Positions 17,178-26,364 of a stretch of 64,000 bases of DNA are shown piece after piece. This DNA comes from Caloranaerobacter sp050286925. Lineage in GTDB: Bacteria; Bacillota; Clostridia; Tissierellales; Thermohalobacteraceae. The first letter of the stretch is position 1. The number at the start of each line of letters is the position of its first letter. The stretch spans positions 124,001-188,000 of the forward strand of contig NZ_JBFWFX010000001.1 of the NCBI RefSeq assembly GCF_050286925.1, in the 5' to 3' direction. The notes under the pieces are model-generated. The model did not search any database, was not told where the DNA came from, and worked only from the letters and a program-made list of their open reading frames with translations. The position numbers and the translations under genes were made by a program.

Positions 17178-17930
17178 TTAAGGATTTATAGTTGCAGAAG
17201 TCTTACCTTTACCTTTTATTAATTTTGTTAGTTTTGTCCATGTATTACAACCGACTTTTCCATCGATAGTTAAATTGTAATCTTTTTGGAGATTCTTAAC
17301 TGCAGTTTCTGTACCTGGACCAAATTTTCCATCTAAACCTCCATCTGTATATCCTAGAGTATTAAGTGCATCTTGTAATACAAATACACATGTGTTTTTA
17401 GAACCTTTAGATAACATTATATATCCTATATTACAAGCAGAAGGTCTTAATCTCTTATCAATATGCACCCAATTTGGAGCAAGAGATTGTGGTTCCACAT
17501 ACTCAAATACTCCTAAAGAACTTGCTAGTTTACGTAAATCTTCTCTTTCTTTTGGTGAAAGGTTCTGCCCGCAATCTATAGCTAATCCTGCATAATGTTG
17601 AGATTGATAACTGTGACCACCTTCCCATATTCTTTTAAAAGCATAAGGAACATATATACTTTTTCGCTACTTACTCCTAAGAGTATTCCATGCTTCCATA
17701 AATCTCTTATGTGTCCAAAGAACAGAAGATTTTGAACTACCTCTAAATTCCTTTACTTTTAAGGTGTCGTTTACTACATAAGGCATAGTATCATTTAGTG
17801 ATAAATTGTATTCTTCGAACTCTTAATATAATTTTTTAATCTTTTTAATAAGACTTTTCTCTGTTGGCCAACAGTTTCGTCTTACAGTATATAAGAACAA
17901 TCTAAGTTGTGAAAATTCAAGCATAAACAT
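17178..17930 (-). pseudogene. M15-type cell-wall peptidase with peptidoglycan-binding domain, broken
   Basis: Reading the minus strand from ATG 17930, pieces of one protein appear in several frames: LYTVRRNCWPTEKSLIKKI, a TAA, EFEEYNLSLNDTMPYVVND, a frame change, FGHIRDLWKHGILLGVSSEK, another change near TATATA, then VPYAFKRIWEGGHSYQSQHY. The zinc and catalytic motifs of M15 peptidases are visible (QHYAGLAIDCGQ and WVHIDKR). A PG_binding_1 domain follows (LQDALNTLGYTDGGLDGKFG, AVKNLQKDYNL). At least one stop and two frameshifts make it a pseudogene. Only the last 106 residues (17498 down to 17178) are a clean frame. Intact relatives would cut peptide bonds in peptidoglycan. Confidence 0.8.
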
Positions 17931-18052
17931 AAAAACAAAAAAATTTTTAATTAATAAGAGAATTTTTGAATGGAAATAAAAATAAAAGTTTATATTATCT
18001 AAGAGTAGTGCTAAATGGTAGTAAATATCTTAAAAAGTTATAAGAAGTATAG

Positions 18053-18129
18053 CATTGATTTGCAAAATCAATATGATAAAATATAAATAGTGGTAATATT
18101 TTACTTAAAAGAGATAGAATAAAAATAAG
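18053..18129 (+). promoter_or_regulatory. Promoter region with palindrome, copy 2
   Basis: Near-identical to 11755-11830. TTGATT (18055-18060) and TAAAAT (18077-18082), spacing 16, with the palindrome ATTGATTT / AAATCAAT over the -35 box. It lies about 75 bases before the hydrolase gene at 18158 and may drive it. Confidence 0.55.
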
Positions 18130-18157
18130 CTAATTTTTTGAAATAAGGAGGGGTTGT

Positions 18158-18799
18158 ATGAAAGTCAAATATTTAGGGCATGCATGTTTTAAAATCACTA
18201 CAAATAAAGGGATAAGGATAATGACAGATCCGTTCGATGAAACTGTAGGCTATGAAATACCAAGAGATGAAGTTGATATAGTAACTACGAGCCATGACCA
18301 TTTTGACCATAACTACATCAAAGGACCTACTGGGGATTTTGAAGTAGTAAATAAGGTAGGGAATTTTTATGTAAAAGATGTGCCAATTACAGGGGTTGCT
18401 ACTTATCATGACAAACAACAGGGGAGCGAAAGAGGAAGTAATGTTGTATACATATTTACGATTGGGGACTTAAGAGTATGTCATCTAGGAGATTTAGGAC
18501 ATATACCAGACAGTAAACAGATAGAAGCTATTGGCAAAGTAGATGTATTAATGATTCCAGTTGGAGGAGTATATACGATAGATGCAGATGAAGCAAAAGA
18601 AGTTGTAGACCTTATAAATCCTAAAATAGTCATTCCTATGCATTATAAGACAGAAGATTTAAAATTTGAATTGGGAAGTTTAGATAAATTTACAAAGTAT
18701 TTTGATAATGTGGAAAAGGTAAATTCTCAAGAAATAGAAATTAATAAAGATGTTATTTCTAATGCAGAAAAGAAAGTTATTGTGCTAAGATATAAATAG
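18158..18799 (+). CDS. MBL-fold metal-dependent hydrolase (UlaG-like superfamily)
   Basis: 213 residues with the metallo-beta-lactamase metal motif as SHDHFDH (HxHxDH) near residue 46, an N-terminal LGHACFKI typical of UlaG-like hydrolases, a CHLGDLGH metal site in the middle and a late IPMHYKT. This is a complete cytoplasmic domain protein without signal peptide. The substrate cannot be predicted; this superfamily branch is broad. ATG 18158 follows AAGGAGGGG. Single gene, followed by a terminator shared with the convergent gene. Confidence 0.88.
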   Translation: MKVKYLGHACFKITTNKGIRIMTDPFDETVGYEIPRDEVDIVTTSHDHFDHNYIKGPTGDFEVVNKVGNFYVKDVPITGVATYHDKQQGSERGSNVVYIFTIGDLRVCHLGDLGHIPDSKQIEAIGKVDVLMIPVGGVYTIDADEAKEVVDLINPKIVIPMHYKTEDLKFELGSLDKFTKYFDNVEKVNSQEIEINKDVISNAEKKVIVLRYK

Positions 18800-18893
18800 G
18801 GCAATGGGCACACAATTTGTGTGAAAACTCGAAATTTATTATTCAAATGTATATATAATTTTATAAATTATGAGTAGATAGATTTTAAATGAT

Positions 18894-18927
18894 AAAAACG
18901 TGGCAATTTTGATTGTGCCACGTTTTT
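18894..18927. terminator. Bidirectional terminator between converging genes
   Basis: AAAAACGTGGCA (18894-18905) pairs with TGCCACGTTTTT (18916-18927); T-run on the plus side and A-run on the minus side. Confidence 0.92.
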
Positions 18928-18934
18928 TTAAAAT

Positions 18935-19546
18935 TTAATTTTTTAATTTTTCTATCTTTTCTTCTAATTCTTTTACTTTCATTTTGCCATTAAACATTGG
19001 AAAGGTATTCTCATCAATAATCATTTCATAATCATCACTAAAATTAGAAAATTTTTCACTTTTAACTTTTATTTCCCCTTGAATATTACTTGCAAGATAG
19101 TAAAATGGATCCCCAGTATTTTTATTTAAGAAAAAAACAACTCTTTCTCCTTCTCTAATGTCTGTTATATAATCTTTCATGAAAGTTTCTTCATTAATTA
19201 TACGACCTACAACTTTACCTATTCTAATTTTGCTTCCTTTAGATAAAGCACCTTTAAGTGATTTGTCTACTTTTACATCCATTCTTACAACTATTTTTTT
19301 AACAGATATATTAGGATTAGAAGTTTCTAGCGGAATTTCTTTAGGTTTATAAATTTTTTCCACTATACCGATGACTATAGCATCACTTTTTTGTACTAAC
19401 TCATCTGTAGTATTAAATGTACGTTCTAAACTATATGCTTTTGGTTTATCATTATCTATATTAAAATGTGCTATTAAAAAAACTGTACCTATTAAAACAA
19501 TAGCTATTATTAAAAAAGTATTGATATTTTTTCTAAAAATTCTCAT
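18935..19546 (-). CDS. Membrane-anchored extracytoplasmic protein, unknown
   Basis: 203 residues. An N-terminal helix (TFLIIAIVLIGTVFLIAHF) anchors it; no lipobox. The exported part begins with SLERTFNTTDELVQKSDAIV and has a beta-rich core with VKVDKSLKGALSKGSKIRIG and VVFFLNKNTGDPFYYLAS. This pattern (a DAIVxGxV strand, a KVxKxLKG strand, a GxKIxI strand) is seen in many small Gram-positive surface proteins of unknown function. The ATG at 19546 is preceded by AGGAGGATACT. It ends with Lys/Glu-rich helix KVKELEEKIEKLK. Confidence 0.75.
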   Translation of the reverse strand: MRIFRKNINTFLIIAIVLIGTVFLIAHFNIDNDKPKAYSLERTFNTTDELVQKSDAIVIGIVEKIYKPKEIPLETSNPNISVKKIVVRMDVKVDKSLKGALSKGSKIRIGKVVGRIINEETFMKDYITDIREGERVVFFLNKNTGDPFYYLASNIQGEIKVKSEKFSNFSDDYEMIIDENTFPMFNGKMKVKELEEKIEKLKN

Positions 19547-20012
19547 AGTATCCTCCTTCTATCTAGTTAAATTTGTTTGTTTAAATTCTTTTATTTGTCC
19601 AATCTTCAAATGTTATGAATTTATTTGTGCATGTTTTTGTCATTATTTTAGTTCATTTACTAAATACACCATACCATATTATCTTGATATTTGTTAATAA
19701 TGTTTTTTTATCACAATTTATCATATTTTAGAATTATATCACTAATTATCTAAATTCTAACGGTTATGTATAGTAGATTGTACCATTAATTTTTGACAAA
19801 AACTCACTAATATTCATAAGAAACAAGAGAACGGCAGAGTGTGTGAAAACCAATCAACAAAGAAGATATAATTAATCAAAATTAAATGGTATAATAGAGT
19901 AAAAGAAGTGCTGAGCTTAATAAAATCAAAGAATTAATATTATCTTCTTAAAAAATCAAACTATTTTGCCGATATAATATAAAGATGATACTAATGATTC
20001 GGAGGTATGGGT
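19547..20012. other. Intergenic region between divergent genes
   Basis: About 460 bases, very AT-rich, no coding frame. TTGACA (around 19794) and a TATAAT-type box near 19890 (GGTATAATAGAG) could be promoter parts for the large gene at 20013, but their spacing does not form one clear promoter. No repeat element of the families seen elsewhere. Confidence 0.4.
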
Positions 20013-23000
20013 ATGAATAGATTAAAAAGGATTTCTTCTATAATTTTAGCTATAATACTTACAATTACATATGTCCCATATTTAGATATGGCAGGCTATT
20101 CAGCAGATACTTTAAGTATAGATTCTATAACTCCAGATAAAGTTTCTGCTGGAAATGGTAAAATTGTAACCATTACTGGTACAGGGTTCGGTAATGATAA
20201 GGCAGAAATTTCAATAAAGATAATATATGATGGAAAACCTACTAGTGTTGACTTAATAAGCGATAACATATTATCGATTAATGATACTGAAATTAGTATA
20301 AGAATACCTGGGTCGGATGGATACATAGGGGGAGCTTATTTATCTATAAGTAGAACTGGTTGGGGGTCAGCTTCCATACCTTTCGAATATATAAAAGATC
20401 CTAGTATAGGAAAGATTATTACAAATACAGAGATAAGGATTGAAAGAGATGCTGATGGAAATGTAATAAAAGATCCTGATGGTTCAGTAAAAAGAAGTAA
20501 AGAAACATATTTAGAGATCTATGGTTTCAACTTTAATTTACCTGGCAATAATGACAACATTGAAGATTATATTGAACTAGAAAATAAAGAAAGCACGATG
20601 GCAGCTCAAGTTATCTATCAAAGTGAAGGCTATATAAAGGCAAAGCTGCCAGAAAACTTTGTATATGGAGATAGTTATAATATAACTATAAAAAATAAAT
20701 TTGGAGGTTCAGCTACTAGTGAACAGACTATTACGTTAGCAGAACATGATATTACACAACTTTCAAACTTAAAAGTTAATATAGGTAGTACATTAACTAT
20801 ATACGGTATAAATTTTCTTACAGATATAGATAGTATAAGTGTATATATTGGCGATGAAAATGGGGAAAAAGAAACAGTCATAGAATCAGTATATTCAGAT
20901 CGCATAGATATTATAGTTCCTCAAGTAGCTACTAATCAATTTCAAAATGTAAAAGTTGTAAATGAGGTTCAAAAAACAGCAGTAACTTTATTAGATGAAT
21001 TAGAAGTTTTACCATCCCCAACTCCTTTTACAGTATCTGCGATTACACCAAATGCTGGTACAAAGCAAGGTGGAACAGAAGTAAGAATAGTTGGTACAAA
21101 CTTGACTCCTGATATGAAGATAATGTTCGGTGAAAATTATGCGACTAATGTTGAACTTGATACAGAAATGAGCACAGACGGTATAACAGTTTTAAAGGCA
21201 ATAACTCCACCATCTGATACAATTGGAGCTGTTGATGTGAAGGTAATCAATCCTGTTGATAATGGAGAATTTATTTTAGAAAAGGGATATAGATACACAG
21301 AGGTAGAAAATTCATTAGTAGTTATAGATATAAATCCGACTGAAGGTTACGAAACAGGCGGGGATTTGGTATCTATAACAGGGCTTAACTTTCAAAGGAC
21401 TAAGGAAAATGATAATGGCGATATAGTTTCTGATGAAGTTGAATTTTCATTATCTGAAGATAATAAGATATTGACATTAAAAAGTGATTTAATTACGGGA
21501 TATCCTAAACCGGGAACTAACGAAGTAGTAGATGTAATTAGAGTTAGAACTGTTAAAGTATACTTCGGTGGAGAATTAGCTGAAATACAGTTAATTGAAG
21601 AAAATGGTCAACTCGTTCCGACTATAATAAATAAAGATACAGGTCAGCAGGTTTTGAGAGTTAAATCTCCACAGGTTGCACTAAAACCGAGGGTAGACAC
21701 TCCTGTTGATATCTCTGTTGAAATAACGACTAAATTTATAGATGCAAATAATAACGATACAGTTATAGATCAATTTACAGAAAAAGAAGTAGCTTTAAGA
21801 CAGTTTATATATAAACCTGTTCCGAGTGCACCAGAGCTTAAGTATGTATATTTGTATAAAGTAAATGGATTACCTTTGATAGATGATAATTCACAAATGG
21901 CTAAAGGTCCTGCTGGAAGTAAAATATATATATATGGTTTAGATTTTAGACCTGATGCAAAGGTGTATTTCTTTAAAGAAGATGGAAGGCCTTTAAACGA
22001 ACTTCTTGTATCGAGTAATGAGGGACAAGTAGTTTCAGTTGATACTTTACAAGGAGCTTTAAATGGGAAGACAATCAATAGAATAGAAGTAATTGTACCA
22101 GACATAAAAGAATTAGGACCTGTTACGGTTTTAGTAGAAAATGCAGATGGCGGAAGGACAAAGACGATAGCTGAGTTTATAGAAGAAGGAAGTTATACTG
22201 ATAAAGAATTAGAAGTCAGACAGTTTGAATATATTTCTACACCAATAATAAATGAAGTATCACCTAATTATGGTTCTACTAACTATACAGAAAACGGACA
22301 AACAGTCACAATGAATCCTTTAGTTGTTATAAATGGAGATATGTTTTTAGTAGAAGCAGAAACTGATCAAAACGGAGAAACAACTATTAAAAAACCTTAT
22401 GTGTATGTTGTTCCTAGAAGCATAACAACACAAGAAATAGAAAATGCTCATTACAATAACCCAGATGCGATTCTTAAGTATAGAGGAGAAGTCTTAGAGG
22501 TAACAACAGAAAAAGACAATAAACTTATTGAATTAGATGGAGTTAAAGATAAACTAGGAAATAGAATGGTAGTTAAAATGCCTTCTGTAAATGAAGATAA
22601 TGGAGGTTATAGAGATATTATAGTTATAAATCCAGATGGTGGAATTAATAGAGTGGACGATGCTTTTGAATATAGAAAGCCTGAAAGTAGGCCAGAAATC
22701 ATATCTATTAAACCTGATAAAGGTAATATATCAGGTGGCGAGAGAGTAGTAATCACAGGAAAGGATTTTGACTATGATCCACAAGAGGTACTTATTATAG
22801 TAACTATAGATGGTGAACAAGCACAGATTGAAAAGATAGAAAGAAGTATATCAGGAGCAGACAATACTGTAGAAGTAACTATAATTACTCCAAGGGGAAC
22901 AGAAGGTAAAAAGATTGTGCAAGTTATAAATCAAGATGGCGGTACTGCTCAAGGATATTACACATATACAAGAGTTTATACTAATCCTGTTATAAAAACG

Positions 23001-26000
23001 ATAGCACCATCTCATGGTGGCCCATTGACAGAAGTAATTATTAAGGGAGATGATTTCGTTCTACCTAATCCAGATTCACAGGATGAAGACGAGAAGCATG
23101 GTACTAGAGTGTTCTTTAATGACTATGAAATTCAAACTAATATAGCAGATGAAAATGGTACAATAATAGAGGATGTTTATGTTATAGACAAAGAGACCAT
23201 AAGAGTAGTTGTTCCTGACGGTTTACCCTTAGGTCTAAAAGATGTAACGGTAGTAAACCCAGATACAGCCAAGTTTACTGTAAAAGATGGATTTAACTAT
23301 TTAAAACCTCAAAGCAATCCTACTATTACTTCGATATCTCCGAGCGAAGGTTCGAAAGATGGAGGGACTATAGTTACTATAGAAGGTACAGACTTTATGG
23401 AAGGAATTGAAGTGTATTTTGGAGAAAAGAAAGGTATCAATCCAATAGTAAATGGAGATGGAACCAAGATATTTGTTACTACACCAGATTATGAAGTGGA
23501 TGAAAAGATTACCGATAGAGTTTCTGTACCAGTTACTGTTGTGAATTTTGATGGAGGCTCTGATACTGTACGCGATGGATTTACATTTAAAGTGCCAGGA
23601 AGTTTTCCAACTATAGAAAAGATAGATCCACAAGTAGGCTCAACTGCCGGTTACGATACTATAACTATTATAGGTACTGACTTCAGATATTCAGATTTAA
23701 ACAGTAACGGTAAATGGGATGAAGGAGAGCCTCTGCCTAAAGTGTACTTCAATGGTATAGAGGCATTAGATGTCCAATACTCTAGCTATAAGGTGCTAAT
23801 AGTTAAAACTCCACCATATTTAGAACCTAGTAAAGTAGATGTTATATTAGTTAATCCAGATGCAGGTACTTTTGTATTTAAAGATGGATTTACTTATGAA
23901 CAATCTAAACCTGAAATAACTAGCATAACACCTGATACTGTTACAAAATTAGGCGGGATAGAATTGACTATTCTAGGTAAAAACTTTATCGACAGAAACA
24001 AAATAAATCCTGATAATTATTTTGGTGGAGAAAATATAGACTTAGAGGTTATCTTTGGAGATGAATACGATTATACACCTATTGTAGGAGGACATGGAAT
24101 TGTAGAAGTAGGAAACCTGCAGGTTGAATATGACAATAGAGATGTAGAAGCTGAAAACAATGTATTTGTAAGATTAGATAATGAGGAAAAAATATCTTTC
24201 AATCTTAAAGAAGGACAGACTAGAATAATAACTCTTCCAACTGGTTTAGATGAAACAAAATTAGAAGGTATAAAGATAGAACTTAAAGATAACAAGTTGA
24301 TGGTTACAAGAAGGTTGTCGCCAAGAGTAGAATATATAGATGAGAATACATTAGTTGTTGTAACTCCTCCACAAGATACAATAGGAGAAAAGAAAGTAAA
24401 AGTTGTGAATATAGATGGGGGTACAGGAGAGGGAGTAATAGAAATAAAAAATCCTAGCAGTCAGCCGGTAATAACTGATATAGAGCCTAAAAGGCCTATT
24501 TATAAAGCTGATTCTGAAGAGGTAGATTATTATGTTGTTGAATCTACAATAGATGGAGGATTAACGTTCACTATTGAGGGAAGTGATTTTAGAAAAGGCG
24601 TAAGAGTAATGATAGGCAGTGAAGAGGCAGAAATAATAAGCAGAAGCAATGAAGATGACAAAATAGTGGTAAGGTCACCTGAAGGAAGGGAAATAGATAT
24701 AAATAAGCCACTGCGTATCATAGTTATTAATGAAGATGGTGGAATTGCTGATTCATCACTTAAAGAAGGACTGCCAATATACTATGTATATAGAATAAAA
24801 GAAAGCAATCCAGTAATAGACGGAATTACCCCAAACAGAGGAAGTGCAGCTGGTGGCGATAGGATTACTATTACGGGTAATGACTTTAGAATAGAGAATA
24901 TTACAGTAAGGATTGGAGCGAAAGAAGCAACTGTAGTACTAGAAGAGTCTTCATACAAAGAACTAGTTGTAATAACACCTTCAAGTGACATTTTAGGTCC
25001 TGTAGATGTATTTGTTAGAAATGAGTCAGCTTTAGGGGAGGTTGTTTTAAAAAATGGGTTTACTTATTATTCGAATCCGACTATAACAGATATAATACCT
25101 GATGAAGTACATTTCACAGGAGGACAAAAGGTTACAATTAAGGGTACTATGTTTATGGAAGGTATAAAAGTATATATTGATGGAGAAGAAGTTAAGGATG
25201 TAACGTATATAGATGAAAATACAATAGAAATAGTAACTCCAGAAGGGGAATTAGGGTATAAGGATGTTAAGATAGAAAATACTGATGGGGGTTCTTTTGT
25301 AGCAATTCAAGGTTTAAACTATATTTTACCTATACCTTCAGAACCTACAGGATTTTCTGCATATCCTGGACATGAACGTTCTATAGTTTTAAAATGGAGT
25401 GAAACTGAAGGGGCAGAAAGGTATAAAATATTTGGTAGGAAAAAGGGAGAAGATGAGTATAAGTTTATAGCAGAAACTTCTGAGCTTGAGTATTATATTA
25501 AAGATTTAGAGGAAGATACTAAATACTATTTTAAACTATGGGCTGTAAATAAATACGGAGAGTCAAAGGGGTATGCATATGCATATGCTACTACATTAGA
25601 TTCAAATGAAGATGAAGGAGACAGCAAATACGAGGACGAATCTGTAACTACTGAAAGTACGATAAAGAATTCGGCAGGCAATATTTCTGTAATATTACCA
25701 GAAAAATATGCAATAAGTCAGTATACAGTAAGACTAACTGATAAAGATTTTAAACAGATAGAATTAACTATACCATTGAAAGTAGTGATGGATAACTATG
25801 GAAGTCTGATTTTAAGATCTAATGAAGTATATTTAAACATACCATTTTATAGTTTAAGAACAGGTTTAATAAATAAATGGCCAAGAACCCCAGATGACGA
25901 TTCTAATGTTAAAGTTATAGTAACTCGAATGCCTAAAGCAGAAAAACACATGATATCTAAAAAACTCAAAAGAGGTGAAAAACTTTTAACAGACGAATTT

Positions 26001-26261
26001 AAAATACAATTTATACTTCAGGAAGGAAAAGATATCATACCATTTGAAATGTATAGTTATGTAAATATTGCACTTATTGTTAATAAAGAAAATCTAGATA
26101 AAGAAAGAATGTATTTAGGAATAGTTGATATTGAAAAAAATGAGATCGATAAATATGAATCTTCAATTTATCAAGTATTTGACTACACTCGTATGAAATG
26201 GGTTTATTTTGTTGAGGGGAAAATAAATAAAGAAGGTAAATTTGTAGTAGGGTACAGATAA
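20013..26261 (+). CDS. Giant secreted IPT/TIG-repeat protein with fibronectin III domain
   Basis: 2082 residues. A signal peptide (RLKRISSIILAIILTITYVP) is followed by about fourteen IPT/TIG immunoglobulin-like repeats. Each opens with a strand like SITPDKVSAGNGKIVTITG or SISPSEGSKDGGTIVTIEG and most end with VxxVNxDGG. They run from about residue 35 to 1760. One fibronectin type III domain follows (PTGFSAYPGHERSIVLKWSE, about 1773-1865), then a 200-residue C-terminal domain. No SLH, LPXTG or membrane anchor is seen, so attachment is unknown. ATG 20013 suits GGAGG (20001-20005) better than ATG 20007. Probably an adhesive or structural surface protein at the head of the surface gene cluster. 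Confidence 0.9.
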   Translation: MNRLKRISSIILAIILTITYVPYLDMAGYSADTLSIDSITPDKVSAGNGKIVTITGTGFGNDKAEISIKIIYDGKPTSVDLISDNILSINDTEISIRIPGSDGYIGGAYLSISRTGWGSASIPFEYIKDPSIGKIITNTEIRIERDADGNVIKDPDGSVKRSKETYLEIYGFNFNLPGNNDNIEDYIELENKESTMAAQVIYQSEGYIKAKLPENFVYGDSYNITIKNKFGGSATSEQTITLAEHDITQLSNLKVNIGSTLTIYGINFLTDIDSISVYIGDENGEKETVIESVYSDRIDIIVPQVATNQFQNVKVVNEVQKTAVTLLDELEVLPSPTPFTVSAITPNAGTKQGGTEVRIVGTNLTPDMKIMFGENYATNVELDTEMSTDGITVLKAITPPSDTIGAVDVKVINPVDNGEFILEKGYRYTEVENSLVVIDINPTEGYETGGDLVSITGLNFQRTKENDNGDIVSDEVEFSLSEDNKILTLKSDLITGYPKPGTNEVVDVIRVRTVKVYFGGELAEIQLIEENGQLVPTIINKDTGQQVLRVKSPQVALKPRVDTPVDISVEITTKFIDANNNDTVIDQFTEKEVALRQFIYKPVPSAPELKYVYLYKVNGLPLIDDNSQMAKGPAGSKIYIYGLDFRPDAKVYFFKEDGRPLNELLVSSNEGQVVSVDTLQGALNGKTINRIEVIVPDIKELGPVTVLVENADGGRTKTIAEFIEEGSYTDKELEVRQFEYISTPIINEVSPNYGSTNYTENGQTVTMNPLVVINGDMFLVEAETDQNGETTIKKPYVYVVPRSITTQEIENAHYNNPDAILKYRGEVLEVTTEKDNKLIELDGVKDKLGNRMVVKMPSVNEDNGGYRDIIVINPDGGINRVDDAFEYRKPESRPEIISIKPDKGNISGGERVVITGKDFDYDPQEVLIIVTIDGEQAQIEKIERSISGADNTVEVTIITPRGTEGKKIVQVINQDGGTAQGYYTYTRVYTNPVIKTIAPSHGGPLTEVIIKGDDFVLPNPDSQDEDEKHGTRVFFNDYEIQTNIADENGTIIEDVYVIDKETIRVVVPDGLPLGLKDVTVVNPDTAKFTVKDGFNYLKPQSNPTITSISPSEGSKDGGTIVTIEGTDFMEGIEVYFGEKKGINPIVNGDGTKIFVTTPDYEVDEKITDRVSVPVTVVNFDGGSDTVRDGFTFKVPGSFPTIEKIDPQVGSTAGYDTITIIGTDFRYSDLNSNGKWDEGEPLPKVYFNGIEALDVQYSSYKVLIVKTPPYLEPSKVDVILVNPDAGTFVFKDGFTYEQSKPEITSITPDTVTKLGGIELTILGKNFIDRNKINPDNYFGGENIDLEVIFGDEYDYTPIVGGHGIVEVGNLQVEYDNRDVEAENNVFVRLDNEEKISFNLKEGQTRIITLPTGLDETKLEGIKIELKDNKLMVTRRLSPRVEYIDENTLVVVTPPQDTIGEKKVKVVNIDGGTGEGVIEIKNPSSQPVITDIEPKRPIYKADSEEVDYYVVESTIDGGLTFTIEGSDFRKGVRVMIGSEEAEIISRSNEDDKIVVRSPEGREIDINKPLRIIVINEDGGIADSSLKEGLPIYYVYRIKESNPVIDGITPNRGSAAGGDRITITGNDFRIENITVRIGAKEATVVLEESSYKELVVITPSSDILGPVDVFVRNESALGEVVLKNGFTYYSNPTITDIIPDEVHFTGGQKVTIKGTMFMEGIKVYIDGEEVKDVTYIDENTIEIVTPEGELGYKDVKIENTDGGSFVAIQGLNYILPIPSEPTGFSAYPGHERSIVLKWSETEGAERYKIFGRKKGEDEYKFIAETSELEYYIKDLEEDTKYYFKLWAVNKYGESKGYAYAYATTLDSNEDEGDSKYEDESVTTESTIKNSAGNISVILPEKYAISQYTVRLTDKDFKQIELTIPLKVVMDNYGSLILRSNEVYLNIPFYSLRTGLINKWPRTPDDDSNVKVIVTRMPKAEKHMISKKLKRGEKLLTDEFKIQFILQEGKDIIPFEMYSYVNIALIVNKENLDKERMYLGIVDIEKNEIDKYESSIYQVFDYTRMKWVYFVEGKINKEGKFVVGYR

Positions 26262-26263
26262 TA

Positions 26264-26291
26264 GGGAACAGAGGACAGTGTCCTTGTTCCC
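26264..26291 (+). terminator. Hairpin after the IPT/TIG gene
   Basis: GGGAACAGAGGACA pairs imperfectly with GTGTCCTTGTTCCC. The same GGGAACAG / CCCTGTT words occur in other gaps, so this is part of a dispersed repeat that may act as terminator. There is no long T-run. Confidence 0.5.
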
Positions 26292-26364
26292 TGTTCTCTA
26301 AATTAATTTTACATTTTGTATTAGTTCCCGGTACCTAGTACCTAATTTAAAGCGAGGTGTCAGA

